Origin: Planctomycetota bacterium
GTDB lineage: Bacteria > Planctomycetota > UBA11346
Assembly (NCBI GenBank): GCA_027859175.1
Contig: JAQIBG010000396.1
Coordinates: 1-37,274 of the forward strand
Length of the DNA stretch: 37,274 bases
Direction of reading: 5' to 3'
Shown: piece after piece, positions 25,292 to 33,800 of the stretch
How positions within the stretch are numbered: the first letter of the stretch is position 1
How the letters are laid out: each line of letters opens with the position of its first letter
Notes under the pieces: model-generated
What the model saw: the letters and a program-made list of their open reading frames with translations, nothing else
Database searches by the model: none
Told to the model about the DNA's origin: nothing
Made by a program: the position numbers and the translations under genes

Positions 25292-25531
25292 ATGAAACCT
25301 ACTCAGACCCTCACCATCGCCGCTTGCGGTTTCAGCCTCGTCCTTTGTGTCGGCTGCACCGGTTCTCCGGCCGAAGTCGAACAAGTGCAGACGCCGACAC
25401 CCAGCCAAGAGCAACCGGCCGCGGCTGAATCCACATCGACCATCAGCGAAACCCAACCCACAGAGCCAGCTCCGCAACCCGCCGCAACCGAGAACACGGA
25501 GCATGGGCATAGCCACGGTCACCAACACTAA
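25292..25531 (+). CDS. Small His-tailed lipoprotein
   Basis: Protein of 79 residues with a type II signal peptide (TLTIAACGFSLVLCVGCTGS, lipobox CVGC). The rest is a Pro/Thr/Gln/Glu-rich disordered stretch that ends HGHSHGHQH, five histidines in the last nine or ten residues. This fits a periplasmic lipid-anchored metal trap or chaperone. A CGGAG ribosome site lies just upstream of the ATG, and the gene sits 45 bp after the anchored protein. No known family is recognised; the metal function is inferred from the tail and context. Confidence 0.8.
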   Translation: MKPTQTLTIAACGFSLVLCVGCTGSPAEVEQVQTPTPSQEQPAAAESTSTISETQPTEPAPQPAATENTEHGHSHGHQH

Positions 25532-25685
25532 GCCGGCCACTGCATGCAGGCCTTGCGCCCAGCTGATCTGCCGCAATGAATGGCCAAGATTCACCATCGC
25601 CACTAGCCGTACACGGATGAACCGCACCACCCGCTGGATTTGACCATTGCGGTCACCGCCGTTTACGACCGCTACGTAAACCATC

Positions 25686-26711
25686 ATGCGACCGTTTCTT
25701 CAAGCACTATTGGCGGCATGCTTGTTTGGGTCAGCCACACCGATTTCCAAGCTCCTTCTGCAGGATATCGGCCCCTATCAATTGGCTGGCTTGCTCTACC
25801 TAGGAGCCGCCCTATTCGTCTGCCCTATCGTCATCTGGCGATGGCACCGGGGGCGCTCTATCCTTCCTCCCGATGCCCTCAATCGCCGTCGGCTGTGGGG
25901 CGCGGTGCTTTTCGGCGGGATTATCGGCCCTGTTTTGCTGCTCTTCGGCTTGCGCCATGCGCTTGCCTCGTCGGTGTCCATGTGGCTTAACTTGGAGACC
26001 GTGGCCACCGCCATCCTCGCTGCCCTGATCTTCCGCGAACACATCGGTCGCTGGGCCTGGACTGGCAACGTTGGGGTAGTATTCGCCGGCATCCTCCTTG
26101 GTTACCAAGGAGGATGGGCGGGTTGGCTCGGACTCACTTGTGTAGCAGGCGCCGCACTGGCTTGGGGCATCGATAACAACCTCACCGCGACTATTGATTC
26201 CATCAGCGCCGAAGACATCACCTTCTGGAAAGGGCTGATCGCCGGAGCCATCAACCTCGCTCTCGGCCTGGCCATCGAACCAAGCATTCCTGGTTTGCCC
26301 TGGCTTGGCGCGCTCGTTGTCGGTGGCTTTGCCTATGGTCTTAGCGTGGCACTCTACATCCGCTCGGCCCAGGCGATGGGCGCATCGCGTTCGCAAATGA
26401 TCTTCAGCGCTGCGCCCTTCTTTGGCGTGGTGCTGTCGGCAACGCTGTTGGGTGAACCCATGCTGGGGCTGCAGTGGATCGCTTGCGGACTGTTGATCGC
26501 TTCGATTCTTATGATTTTCCTCGGTCGTCACGACCACCTGCATGAGCACGCATCGATGTTTCACGACCATGAGCACCGACACGATGACGGTCATCATGAT
26601 CACGACCACCCAGGCTTGCAGCCCCATCAGGTGCACAGCCATCCACATGAGCACCATGTTCAGCGACACGCGCACCCACACTGGCCAGATATCCATCATC
26701 GGCATCATTGA
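25686..26711 (+). CDS. DMT/EamA-family transporter with long His-rich C-terminal tail
   Basis: Ten-helix transporter of 341 residues with two EamA repeats: the first opens LLAACLFGSATPISKLLL and ends FAGILLGYQGG; the second runs from LTCVAGAALAWGIDNNLTAT to WIACGLLIASILMIFLG. The cytoplasmic tail (about residues 280-341) has 25 histidines in 62 residues, with Asp and Glu between them (for example HDHEHRHDDGHHDHDH). Such tails are rare in this superfamily and typical of Ni, Co or Zn handling proteins. The transporter is therefore proposed to export or import a divalent metal or its complex under control of the repressor upstream. Its stop overlaps the convergent recombinase-linked gene by 7 bp. 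Confidence 0.88.
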   Translation: MRPFLQALLAACLFGSATPISKLLLQDIGPYQLAGLLYLGAALFVCPIVIWRWHRGRSILPPDALNRRRLWGAVLFGGIIGPVLLLFGLRHALASSVSMWLNLETVATAILAALIFREHIGRWAWTGNVGVVFAGILLGYQGGWAGWLGLTCVAGAALAWGIDNNLTATIDSISAEDITFWKGLIAGAINLALGLAIEPSIPGLPWLGALVVGGFAYGLSVALYIRSAQAMGASRSQMIFSAAPFFGVVLSATLLGEPMLGLQWIACGLLIASILMIFLGRHDHLHEHASMFHDHEHRHDDGHHDHDHPGLQPHQVHSHPHEHHVQRHAHPHWPDIHHRHH

Positions 26712-27145
26712 GGCCGTGACCCATACTGATGCGATGCATGAGCATCCTTTCGCGATCGCCAAGCGACTCGCTGCTTCCTCCACGACGCTACGCGCGCCAC
26801 CCGATCCAACGCGCGGTGATCAGCAGGCGAATCAGGCCCCATCTCCAGAATCTCCTCCTGGATATCTGGCGCCAACAGGTTCAACCGCATCACCACGGTC
26901 ACCCAGGCCCGGGTCATGCCGGCGGCGAGGGAGGCTTGGTCCGCCACCACACCTGAGTCGATCAGTTGCTGGCAGCGGATGGCCATGGCCATCCGGCGGG
27001 CGAGTGGATGGACGCGGTCGGGATCATCGCTCAAGCGCTCGGGCCCAGGAACCGGCGCTGGCGTGGACGCAAGGGTCCGCCGGCTGCCGCCGCCCCGGCC
27101 GCGGGCGGTGCCGGGGTGGAAGCGGCGTTCAATGGTGGCACTCAT
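26705..27145 (-). CDS. Small protein linked to serine recombinase
   Basis: Protein of 146 residues with the segment VHPLARRMAMAIRCQQLIDSG, then VADQASLAAGMTRAWVTVVM and LLAPDIQEEILEMGP. This resembles the helix-turn-helix-like small proteins often coded directly after large serine recombinases in bacteria with such elements. Its ATG (27143-27145) overlaps the recombinase stop (ATGA), so the two are translated together. Probably a DNA-binding accessory factor of recombination, but no function is proved. Confidence 0.72.
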   Translation of the reverse strand: MSATIERRFHPGTARGRGGGSRRTLASTPAPVPGPERLSDDPDRVHPLARRMAMAIRCQQLIDSGVVADQASLAAGMTRAWVTVVMRLNLLAPDIQEEILEMGPDSPADHRALDRVARVASWRKQRVAWRSRKDAHASHQYGSRPQ

Positions 27146-27912
27146 GGTTGGGCCTCCGCACTGAGGCGGGCGAGTTCGGCGATGCCCTCGGCCTTGAAGG
27201 TGAAGGCGGCGGTGCCCTCTTCGCCGTCGATGGTGATATGGTCGACCAGATGACGTAGGAGCTGCTGGCATTCGCGCGGTCCGAGTTCGGCCCAGATCGG
27301 TTCGAAGGCCTGGAGCAGTTCGCGGGCGTCAGCGCGGTCGGGATTGATGAGCTGGAATTCCTCCAGCGCCAACTCGGCCTGCGCGAGCTGGGCTTGGGCC
27401 TGCTGCCAAAGGGCGGCGGCGGCTTTGTCGGCCGGGGACCGTTCCGCGGCCTTCCCGGCCTTGGTGGCGAGTTGTTGGGCATCGCGGTGGCGCTCCTTGG
27501 CCTCCTGCACAGCGCTGCGGTGGTCGGCCTTTGCTTCGCGGAGGACCCGGTTTGACAGCGTCGGGCTGCGGCAGATGACGGCGACCTCGTCCACCGCCAT
27601 GCGCTCCAACTCACCGGCCGGCAGGCTGGGCATGGGACAGCTGGCGTTGCCGTTGACCCGGGCACTGGCGCAGGCGTAGTAGCCGTAGAGCTTGCCGGCC
27701 TTGCGCGTGTAGGTGTAGGTCATGCCGCTGCCGCAGGCCTTGCAGCGCAACAGGCCCTTGAGCAGCGGGAAGTGTGGGCCACCGTGGACCCGCTGTTCGG
27801 CCAGCACCGCCTGCACCGCGTTCCAGGTGGCGATGTCAATGATCGCCGGATGCTCGCCCTCATAGATCTGACCCTCGTAGCGGATCCGACCAGTATAGAG
27901 GATGTTGCCGAG
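27142..27912 (-). pseudogene. Large serine recombinase, C-terminal part only
   Basis: Only the second half of the protein is present. It starts near NILYTGRIRYEGQIYEGEHP (the recombinase domain), then a zinc ribbon (LRCKACGSGMTYTYTR ... YYACASARVNGNASCPMP, with CxxC and a later Cys pair partner), a coiled coil rich in Ala/Gln/Glu (about 60-140 of the visible part) and the C-terminal end LVDHITIDGEEG. The N-terminal resolvase catalytic domain with the active Ser is missing; the reading frame runs upstream into the terminator of the next gene. GTG 27816 could initiate a 224-residue remnant. It can no longer catalyse recombination, so the element is probably fixed. Confidence 0.83.
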
Positions 27913-27915
27913 CCA

Positions 27916-27947
27916 AAAAAGCCCAGCCTTAACCGGCTAGGCTTTTT
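27916..27947 (-). terminator. Bidirectional Rho-independent terminator after DUF1232 gene
   Basis: Stem of 13 bp with one mismatch (27916-27928 with 27935-27947), 6-base loop, A-run on the left and T-run on the right. Read on the minus strand it ends in TTTTTT, as expected 33 bp after the DUF1232 stop. The recombinase remnant begins immediately past it. Confidence 0.88.
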
Positions 27948-27960
27948 ATTTTTGCAGCCC

Positions 27961-27972
27961 CGGCATCTTGGC
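27961..27972 (+). repeat. 12-bp direct repeat, right copy
   Basis: CGGCATCTTGGC, same as 23219-23230, 7 bases downstream of the DUF1232 stop codon (minus strand). See the left copy. Confidence 0.5.
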
Positions 27973-27979
27973 GGTGGCC

Positions 27980-28381
27980 TCAGTTGTACAGCACGTAGCC
28001 GATGGCCAGGGCCACGAGTACCCAGACCGCGATCACGCACGCGGCGCCGAGGCGCTTGAGCCAGCTTGGTTTGGGAGCGGAGTCTCGCTCGGCGAGTTGG
28101 CGGCGGCAGTCGTCGAGGACGGCGGTGCTGATTAGGCGGCGGGCGAGGGCGAGGCCGAGCGGGATTAGGATCAGGTCGTCGAGGTAGCCGAGGACTGGGA
28201 TGACGTCGGGAATGAGGTCGATTGGGGATAGCGCGTAGAGCAGGGTCAGCAGCAGCACGGCCCGAGCTAGCCAGGGCGTGTCTGGATGCCGAAACGCCAG
28301 GGTGTAGAGCGCGAGGTCGGCCTTGAGCGCGCGCGCCCAGCGGACTAGGCGGCTGGGTTTGGGTGTGGGTTCAGCGGTCAT
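27980..28381 (-). CDS. DUF1232 (YkvA-like) small membrane protein
   Basis: Protein of 133 residues. The DUF1232 core is YALSPIDLIPDVIPVLGYLDD (about residues 55-75) within a hydrophobic region (AVLLLTLLYALSPID, LILIPLGLALARRLI), with a C-terminal transmembrane helix (GAACVIAVWVLVALAIGYVL). The function of the family is unknown. ATG 28381 is preferred over GTG 28396; it lies 28 bp after folC on the same strand, so both are probably in one transcript. Confidence 0.87.
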   Translation of the reverse strand: MTAEPTPKPSRLVRWARALKADLALYTLAFRHPDTPWLARAVLLLTLLYALSPIDLIPDVIPVLGYLDDLILIPLGLALARRLISTAVLDDCRRQLAERDSAPKPSWLKRLGAACVIAVWVLVALAIGYVLYN

Positions 28382-28409
28382 GGCGCGCACTCGCACGCGG
28401 GCTTGGGGG

Positions 28410-29621
28410 TCATCCTGGGGTCCGATCGCTCGGTGCGACCAAGGCCAGGGCCTCGCCGGCGAGGTAGAAGCTGCCGGTGATACAACAGGGCCGAGTTTGA
28501 TCGGTGGCGGCTAGGGCGGTAGCGATGTCATCGTGCCAGGGCCAGGTTGCGGCGCGGCCGGGCCAGTTGGTTTCGCGGCGCGCGCGCGGCCCACGGAAAC
28601 CGCAGCGGCGAACGCGGCAGTCAGCAGGGATGACGGTCAGGATCTCGTCGAGCTCTTTGTCGGTGGCGAGGCCGATGATCAGTTCGAAATCAGCGCCCCA
28701 GCGTTCGTGGGCGGTGGCCAGGGTGGCGGCGATGCTCGGGCCGTTGTGGGCGCCGTCGATCATCACTTCGGCGCGGTTGGCAACCAGCAGGCATTGGCAG
28801 CGTGCGGCGAGGCGCGCTTGTTCGGCACCGAGGCGGGCTAGCTTCCAGTTGAAATCGCTGCCGAGTAAAATGCGTGCGGCGGTGAGGGCGGTGGCGAGGT
28901 TGTCGTGTTGATGATTGCCCGCGAGGCCGCACGTCCACCCGGCTTGTTCAGGGAAGCGCTGCACCTGGGTAGCGCTGACCCGGGGCGGTATAGCGGCGGC
29001 TACGGCAGCACTGGCTTCAGAGCTTTGGATTGCGATCAGCAGGGGGGCGCCCGGCCTGGCAATGGCGAGTTTCTCGCGCGCGATCAATGCGACGGTGTCA
29101 CCCAGTACGTGACAGTGGTCGCGGCTGAGGTGGGTGCAGATTGCGAGGCGTGTGTCGAGAATGTTGGCGCAGTCGAGGCGGCCACCGAGGCCAACTTCGC
29201 AAAAGAAGATCGCCTCAGGGCGAGTTGCGGCCAGCACCACGGCGATCGCGAAACTGCGCTCAAAATAGGTCAGGCCGGCTTGCTGCTCGGCGTCGGCCAC
29301 AGCGGCCACGGCGGGGCCAAGCACTGCAATGTCAGCTGGCGCGCCATTGATGCGCCAGCGCTCAGCGATGCTGTGGACGTGCGGGCTGGTGAAGGCCAGG
29401 GTGTCGCGGCCATGGGCTAGGAGGATGGACTCAAGTAGGCACAGGGTGGAGCCTTTGCCCTTGGTGCCGGCGATGGTTACGGGCGCAGGTGGCGTGGGCA
29501 GGCGGTTGAGGACCTCTTGTAGGGGTCCGAGCTTAAGGTCGTCGTAGCTGCCTGTTGCCTCGCGGCTAAACGACTCGGCCAGCCAAGCGTCGACACTCGC
29601 GAGGGTGGGAAAGCTGCGCAT
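28410..29621 (-). CDS. folC: Bifunctional folylpolyglutamate/dihydrofolate synthase
   Basis: Mur-ligase-family enzyme of 403 residues that adds glutamate to dihydropteroate and folates using ATP. Motifs: SYDDLKLGPLQEVLNRL near the start, P-loop VTIAGTKGKGSTL (about 48-60), folate loop FTSPHVHSIAERWRING, Mg/ATP segment CEVGLGGRLDCANILD, TCGLAGNHQHDNLATALTA, and the C-terminal IDGAHNGPSIAATL with the glutamate-ligase DGAHN signature. Length and motif order are standard. Whether it has both activities cannot be told from sequence. Confidence 0.93.
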   Translation of the reverse strand: MRSFPTLASVDAWLAESFSREATGSYDDLKLGPLQEVLNRLPTPPAPVTIAGTKGKGSTLCLLESILLAHGRDTLAFTSPHVHSIAERWRINGAPADIAVLGPAVAAVADAEQQAGLTYFERSFAIAVVLAATRPEAIFFCEVGLGGRLDCANILDTRLAICTHLSRDHCHVLGDTVALIAREKLAIARPGAPLLIAIQSSEASAAVAAAIPPRVSATQVQRFPEQAGWTCGLAGNHQHDNLATALTAARILLGSDFNWKLARLGAEQARLAARCQCLLVANRAEVMIDGAHNGPSIAATLATAHERWGADFELIIGLATDKELDEILTVIPADCRVRRCGFRGPRARRETNWPGRAATWPWHDDIATALAATDQTRPCCITGSFYLAGEALALVAPSDRTPG

Positions 29622-29713
29622 GGCAGGACGCTAGCGCACTGCTGCGAAAGGCCATCGCTTGCTTGCCGTGGGGCCATATTTTGGGGGGCAACAGACTAGG
29701 GTGTTAACCGGCA

Positions 29714-29743
29714 TGGAAACCTCATCAAGACATGGGGTTTCCA
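29714..29743. promoter_or_regulatory. Inverted repeat upstream of the barrel protein gene
   Basis: Perfect 8-bp arms, TGGAAACC at 29714-29721 and GGTTTCCA at 29736-29743, 14 bases apart, in the gap between divergent folC and the outer membrane protein gene and 28 bp before the latter's start. A leader hairpin or an operator are both possible. Confidence 0.45.
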
Positions 29744-29771
29744 AATGCTTGGGTCGTTTTAGGCTGCTGCC

Positions 29772-30824
29772 ATGTTGCGTACGCTCAGCCTATCGCTCGG
29801 TTTACTCTCTGGCATGGTGTCGGCTGCAGAAGTGGCGCCGGGTGGTGACGCTGGTGCGGAGCCTGAGCCCATGACGGATGAGGCGCTTGGGGTTGCGCCT
29901 GGGGCTGCGTTCACTGTTTTGGGGTGGCGCATTGCCGCCGAAGGAACCTGGATCGCGGATGCGCCGATCAACAATCCGGCAGTGGGTGGAGCGGCTCGCC
30001 TTGGCGTAGCCGGCTTGAAGCTGGATGTGGGGAAGCGTCAGACTTTTCGTTCGCAGCCGATTGAAGGCTCGCCAATTGCGATGCCGTTGACCTTTCTCGA
30101 CCATGGGGTCAGCGTTAGCTTCGTTGATATCGATTACGACCTGCAAGTGGACACCGACGAGATCGACGATTTTACCTCACTCGGGTACCGTGCGCTTTTC
30201 GATCATCGTTTGGCCGACAGCAAGTGGTCGCTCGGCTTTGTGGCCGGTGCAACGCTATCGGCAGACAAGGTCAGCGAGGCCGACCTGGGCGACCTCGAGT
30301 TTGTTGGTGGGCCGCAGGCGACCTATCATTTTGATTCAGGTCTTTCGCTTGGCCTTGGCCTGTATTACCAGGAATTCCTGGGTGAGCCGATGGTGTTGCC
30401 GTTTCCGTTTGTGCGCTACATGAGCGGCGACCGGAAGCATCGTGCGTCGATTGCCGGGCCGCGTGCAAGTTACGCCTATGGCTTTGCCAAAGGCCATTCG
30501 ATCGGATTGTTCGCCCAGTTGAGCGGCTATAATTTCAAAATTCTCAGTCAGACCTACGCTGACCATGATGCCGATGGAAACGTGATAGACCCGGCGCGCG
30601 AAGTGGCGCTGGCGTATAGTTCATTCGTGCTGGGGCCGAGTTATGTTTACAGCCCGATGCCCTTGATCGATGTTCGGCTTGAAGGCGGCTGGGTTTTTGC
30701 GCGTCGCTTCGAGTTTGTGGATCAAGACTCGAATGATCCGATTCGGCTCAATGATGGCACGGTCGCTGACTTTGATCCCAGTGATACCTGGCAGATCAAG
30801 GCCGGCGCTGGCGTTCGCTTCTGA
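29772..30824 (+). CDS. Outer membrane beta-barrel protein (DUF6268-like)
   Basis: Protein of 350 residues with a Sec signal peptide (MLRTLSLSLGLLSGMVSAAEV, cut after VSA). Amphipathic strands alternate through the length (VSVSFVDIDYDLQVD, SLGLGLYYQEFLG, ASIAGPRASYAYGF, HSIGLFAQLSGYNF, FVLGPSYVYSPM, IDVRLEGGWVFARRFEF) and the chain ends in KAGAGVRF, the C-terminal Phe of BAM substrates. It is similar in style to DUF6268 barrels. Role unknown. Its stop codon abuts the uvrA stop on the other strand (TGATCA), so there is no room for an intergenic terminator. Confidence 0.8.
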   Translation: MLRTLSLSLGLLSGMVSAAEVAPGGDAGAEPEPMTDEALGVAPGAAFTVLGWRIAAEGTWIADAPINNPAVGGAARLGVAGLKLDVGKRQTFRSQPIEGSPIAMPLTFLDHGVSVSFVDIDYDLQVDTDEIDDFTSLGYRALFDHRLADSKWSLGFVAGATLSADKVSEADLGDLEFVGGPQATYHFDSGLSLGLGLYYQEFLGEPMVLPFPFVRYMSGDRKHRASIAGPRASYAYGFAKGHSIGLFAQLSGYNFKILSQTYADHDADGNVIDPAREVALAYSSFVLGPSYVYSPMPLIDVRLEGGWVFARRFEFVDQDSNDPIRLNDGTVADFDPSDTWQIKAGAGVRF

Positions 30825-33800
30825 TCAGCCTTTGGTTTTGCTGCTCTTCTTGGCTGCGACTTTCTTGCTGCTAGCCTTCTTGGCGGCCGATTTTTTTGCT
30901 GCGGCCTTGGGGGTCATAGCTTTGGGGGCCGCAGGCTTTTTGCTGCGCGGTGCCGTTGCGGCTGGTTTGGCGGAGTTGCCGGTGCGGGCAAACATCTCAG
31001 CTAAAAACTGGCCGGTATAACTGGCCTTGACCGCCGCTACCTGTTCGGGTGTACCTGTTGCCACCACGGTGCCGCCGCGCTCGCCGCCCTCGGGGCCGAG
31101 GTCGATGATATGGTCGGCAGTTTTGATAATGTCGAGGTTGTGTTCGATCACGACCACGGTGTTGCCGGCATCGGTCAGCCGCGCCAGTACGTCGAGCAAT
31201 TTGCGGACGTCTTCAAAGTGCAGGCCGGTGGACGGTTCGTCGAGAATGTACAGCGTGTCGCCCGTGCTGCGCTTGGCGAGTTCGCGCGACAATTTGATGC
31301 GCTGGGCTTCGCCGCCAGACAGCGTGGTGGCAGGCTGGCCGAGGCGAATGTAGTCGAGGCCAACGTCGATCAGGGTCTGAAGAATGCGGCTCAGGCGTGG
31401 ATGCGCATCGAAGCAGATTTTTGCCTCGCGCACCGACATCGCGAGTACGTCGTGAATCGTGTTGCCCTTGTAGTGCACGCGCAGGGTCTGCTCATTGAAG
31501 CGCTTGCCGTGGCATACTTCGCACGGCACGTAGACGTCGGCCAGGAAGTGCATCTCCACTTTTTTGACGCCGTCACCCTCGCAGGCCTCGCAACGCCCGC
31601 CTTTGACGTTAAAGCTGAAGCGCGACGGCGAGTAGCCGTAGAGCTTGGCTTCACGGGTTTGGCTGAATATTTTACGCACTTCATCCCAGGCCTTGACGTA
31701 AGTGGCTGGATTGGAGCGCGGCGTGCGACCGATCGGTTGCTGATCAATGGCGATCACCGAGTCGATGTGCTCGAGGCCGTCGATGCCGTCGTGGGCGCCA
31801 ACGGTGTTGTCGGCGCCGTTGAAGTGGTTGCCGAGGGCTGGGTAGAGAATCTGGTTCAGCAGGCTAGATTTGCCCGCGCCAGAAACCCCGGTGAGGCATA
31901 CGAAGCGCCCAAGCGGTAGCGATACGTCAATATTCTTGAGGTTGTTGGCGCGCGCGCCGCGCACGGTGATAGCCGTGCCTTTGCCGGCGCGACGGGTGCT
32001 TGGGGTGGTGATCGCCTTGCGGCCGGAGAGATAATCGCCGGTGATCACACCTTCTTTGCGGATCAGGCCGTCTACCTCGCCGGCGTACACAATTTCGCCG
32101 CCGAGTTCGCCGGCCAAGGGGCCAAAGTCGACCACGAAATCGGCGGCGCGGATGGTTTCTTCATCGTGCTCAACCACGAGCACCGAGTTGCCGATATCGC
32201 GGAGGTGTTGCAGGGTTTCGATCAGGCGTCGGTTGTCGCGCTGGTGCAGCCCGATTGAGGGTTCGTCGAGCACGTAGAGCACACCGGTTAACTCCGAGCC
32301 GATTTGCGAAGCGAGGCGAATACGCTGTGCTTCGCCGCCAGAGAGTGTTGGGCCAGAACGGTCGAGGGTCAGGTAATCGAGGCCCACGTTGATCAAAAAG
32401 CGCAGACGGCTTTGCACCTCGCGCAGCACGCCTTCGGCAATGGTGCGCTGCGCTGTATTCAATTTGAGCGCATCGAAAAACTGTTGCGCCTCGCCGATGG
32501 TCATGCCGGCCACCTCAACCAGGCTCCGTTTACCGACTTGTGCCGAGCGCGATTCGGGCCGCAGGCGGCCGCCGCCGCAATCGCTGCAATTGTGGGTTGA
32601 AAAATAGCGCGCCAGCCGGGCCTTGCGCCCTTCTGAGGCGGTTTCCTTGAGGGTGCGGTCGAGCCAGCCGAGCACGCCGTCAAAGCGTGTGTTGAAGGCG
32701 CCTTCGCCGTTGGTGGTGGTCCAATTGACTTTGACCCGCTTGTCGGCGCCGTTGAGTACGATGTGGCGTTGTTTCTCGCTGAGTTTGCCCCACGGCTTGT
32801 CGCACGGCACGCCGAGTTTACGCAAGACTTCGCGGCGATATTCAACGTGCCACGCGGTGCGCTCTTCATCACCAAGCGCGCCCCAGGGGAGCACGGCGCC
32901 GTCGTTGATCGACAGGCTCGGCTCTGGAATCAATTTATCGACATCGACTTCGGCGCGGGTGCCGAGGCCATTGCACGAGGGGCAAAACCCCATCGGCGAA
33001 TTAAAACTGAAGCTGTTGGGCTCGAGGTCAGGGAAACTGAGGTCGCAGGTGGCGCAGTACAGATGTTCGGAGAAGAAGGTCTCGGCAAAGGGAGGCTTCT
33101 CAGTTCCGCGCACATGCGGGGCAACCATCAGCTTGCCTTCGCCCTCGCGCAGCGCGGTTTCCACACTGTCCGCGAGTCGTGAACGGATGCCGTCTTTAAC
33201 GACCAAGCGATCAACCACCACTTCGATGCTGTGTTTGAGCTTCTTGTTGAGGGCGATGCTGTCGTCAAGTGAGCGCTCTTCGCCGTCGATACGAACGCGG
33301 GCGAAGCCACCCTTGCGCAGGCGGTCGAACAGGTCTTGGTATTCGCCTTTGCGGGCTGAGATCTTGGGGGCCAGCACCAGGAGACGCGAGCCTTGCGGCA
33401 GGTTCAGAATCGCGTCGACGATCTCCTCGCTGCTACGCTTGCCCACGGCGGCGCCGCAGTGGTGGCAATGTTGGGTGCCGCAACGTGCCCACAGCACGCG
33501 CAGGTAGTCGTGGACCTCGGTGATGGTGCCCACCGTTGAGCGCGGGTTCTTTGAGGCTGACTTCTGTTCGATCGCGATGGTGGGCGCGAGGCCGCGGATT
33601 GATTCGTAGTGCGGCTTCTCCATCTGGCCGAGAAACTGACGGGCATAGGCCGACAAGCTCTCAACATAGCGTCGCTGGCCCTCGGCGTAGATGGTATCAA
33701 AGGCCAGTGAGCTCTTTCCCGAGCCCGACGGACCGGTGAAAACGACCAGGCGCTTCTTGGGGATGTCGAGGTCAACCTGCTTGAGGTTGTGCTCGGCGGC

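Larger units (their letters stand above)
23133..27972. mobile_element. Putative integrated metal-homeostasis island with recombinase remnant
   Basis: Stretch between two terminator-bounded core genes (tRNA-Asn and a DUF1232 gene). It holds a self-contained metal cassette (repressor, permease, anchored protein, His-rich lipoprotein, His-rich transporter) and ends with a 5'-truncated large serine recombinase plus its usual small downstream gene. A 12-bp direct repeat near both edges could mark insertion, but the exact boundaries are not proved: the repeat's left copy lies 87 bp inside the gap after the tRNA terminator. No copy of the tRNA 3' end was found at the right side. Confidence 0.6.

Noticed and set aside
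25580-25685. A possible small broken His-rich gene between the lipoprotein and the DMT transporter (MAKIHHRH, stop, then a further open frame)
   Set aside because: Too short, with an in-frame stop after eight codons and no family resemblance; could be a remnant but cannot be supported.
24683-26783. Long minus-strand frames opposite the anchored protein and the DMT transporter (334 and 323 codons)
   Set aside because: They mirror the well-supported plus-strand genes; the His-rich tail gives Met/Val-rich antisense text with no domain.
32623-33507. Plus-strand frames opposite uvrA and folC (up to 294 codons)
   Set aside because: Low-complexity Arg/Ser-rich antisense of conserved genes, no ribosome sites.
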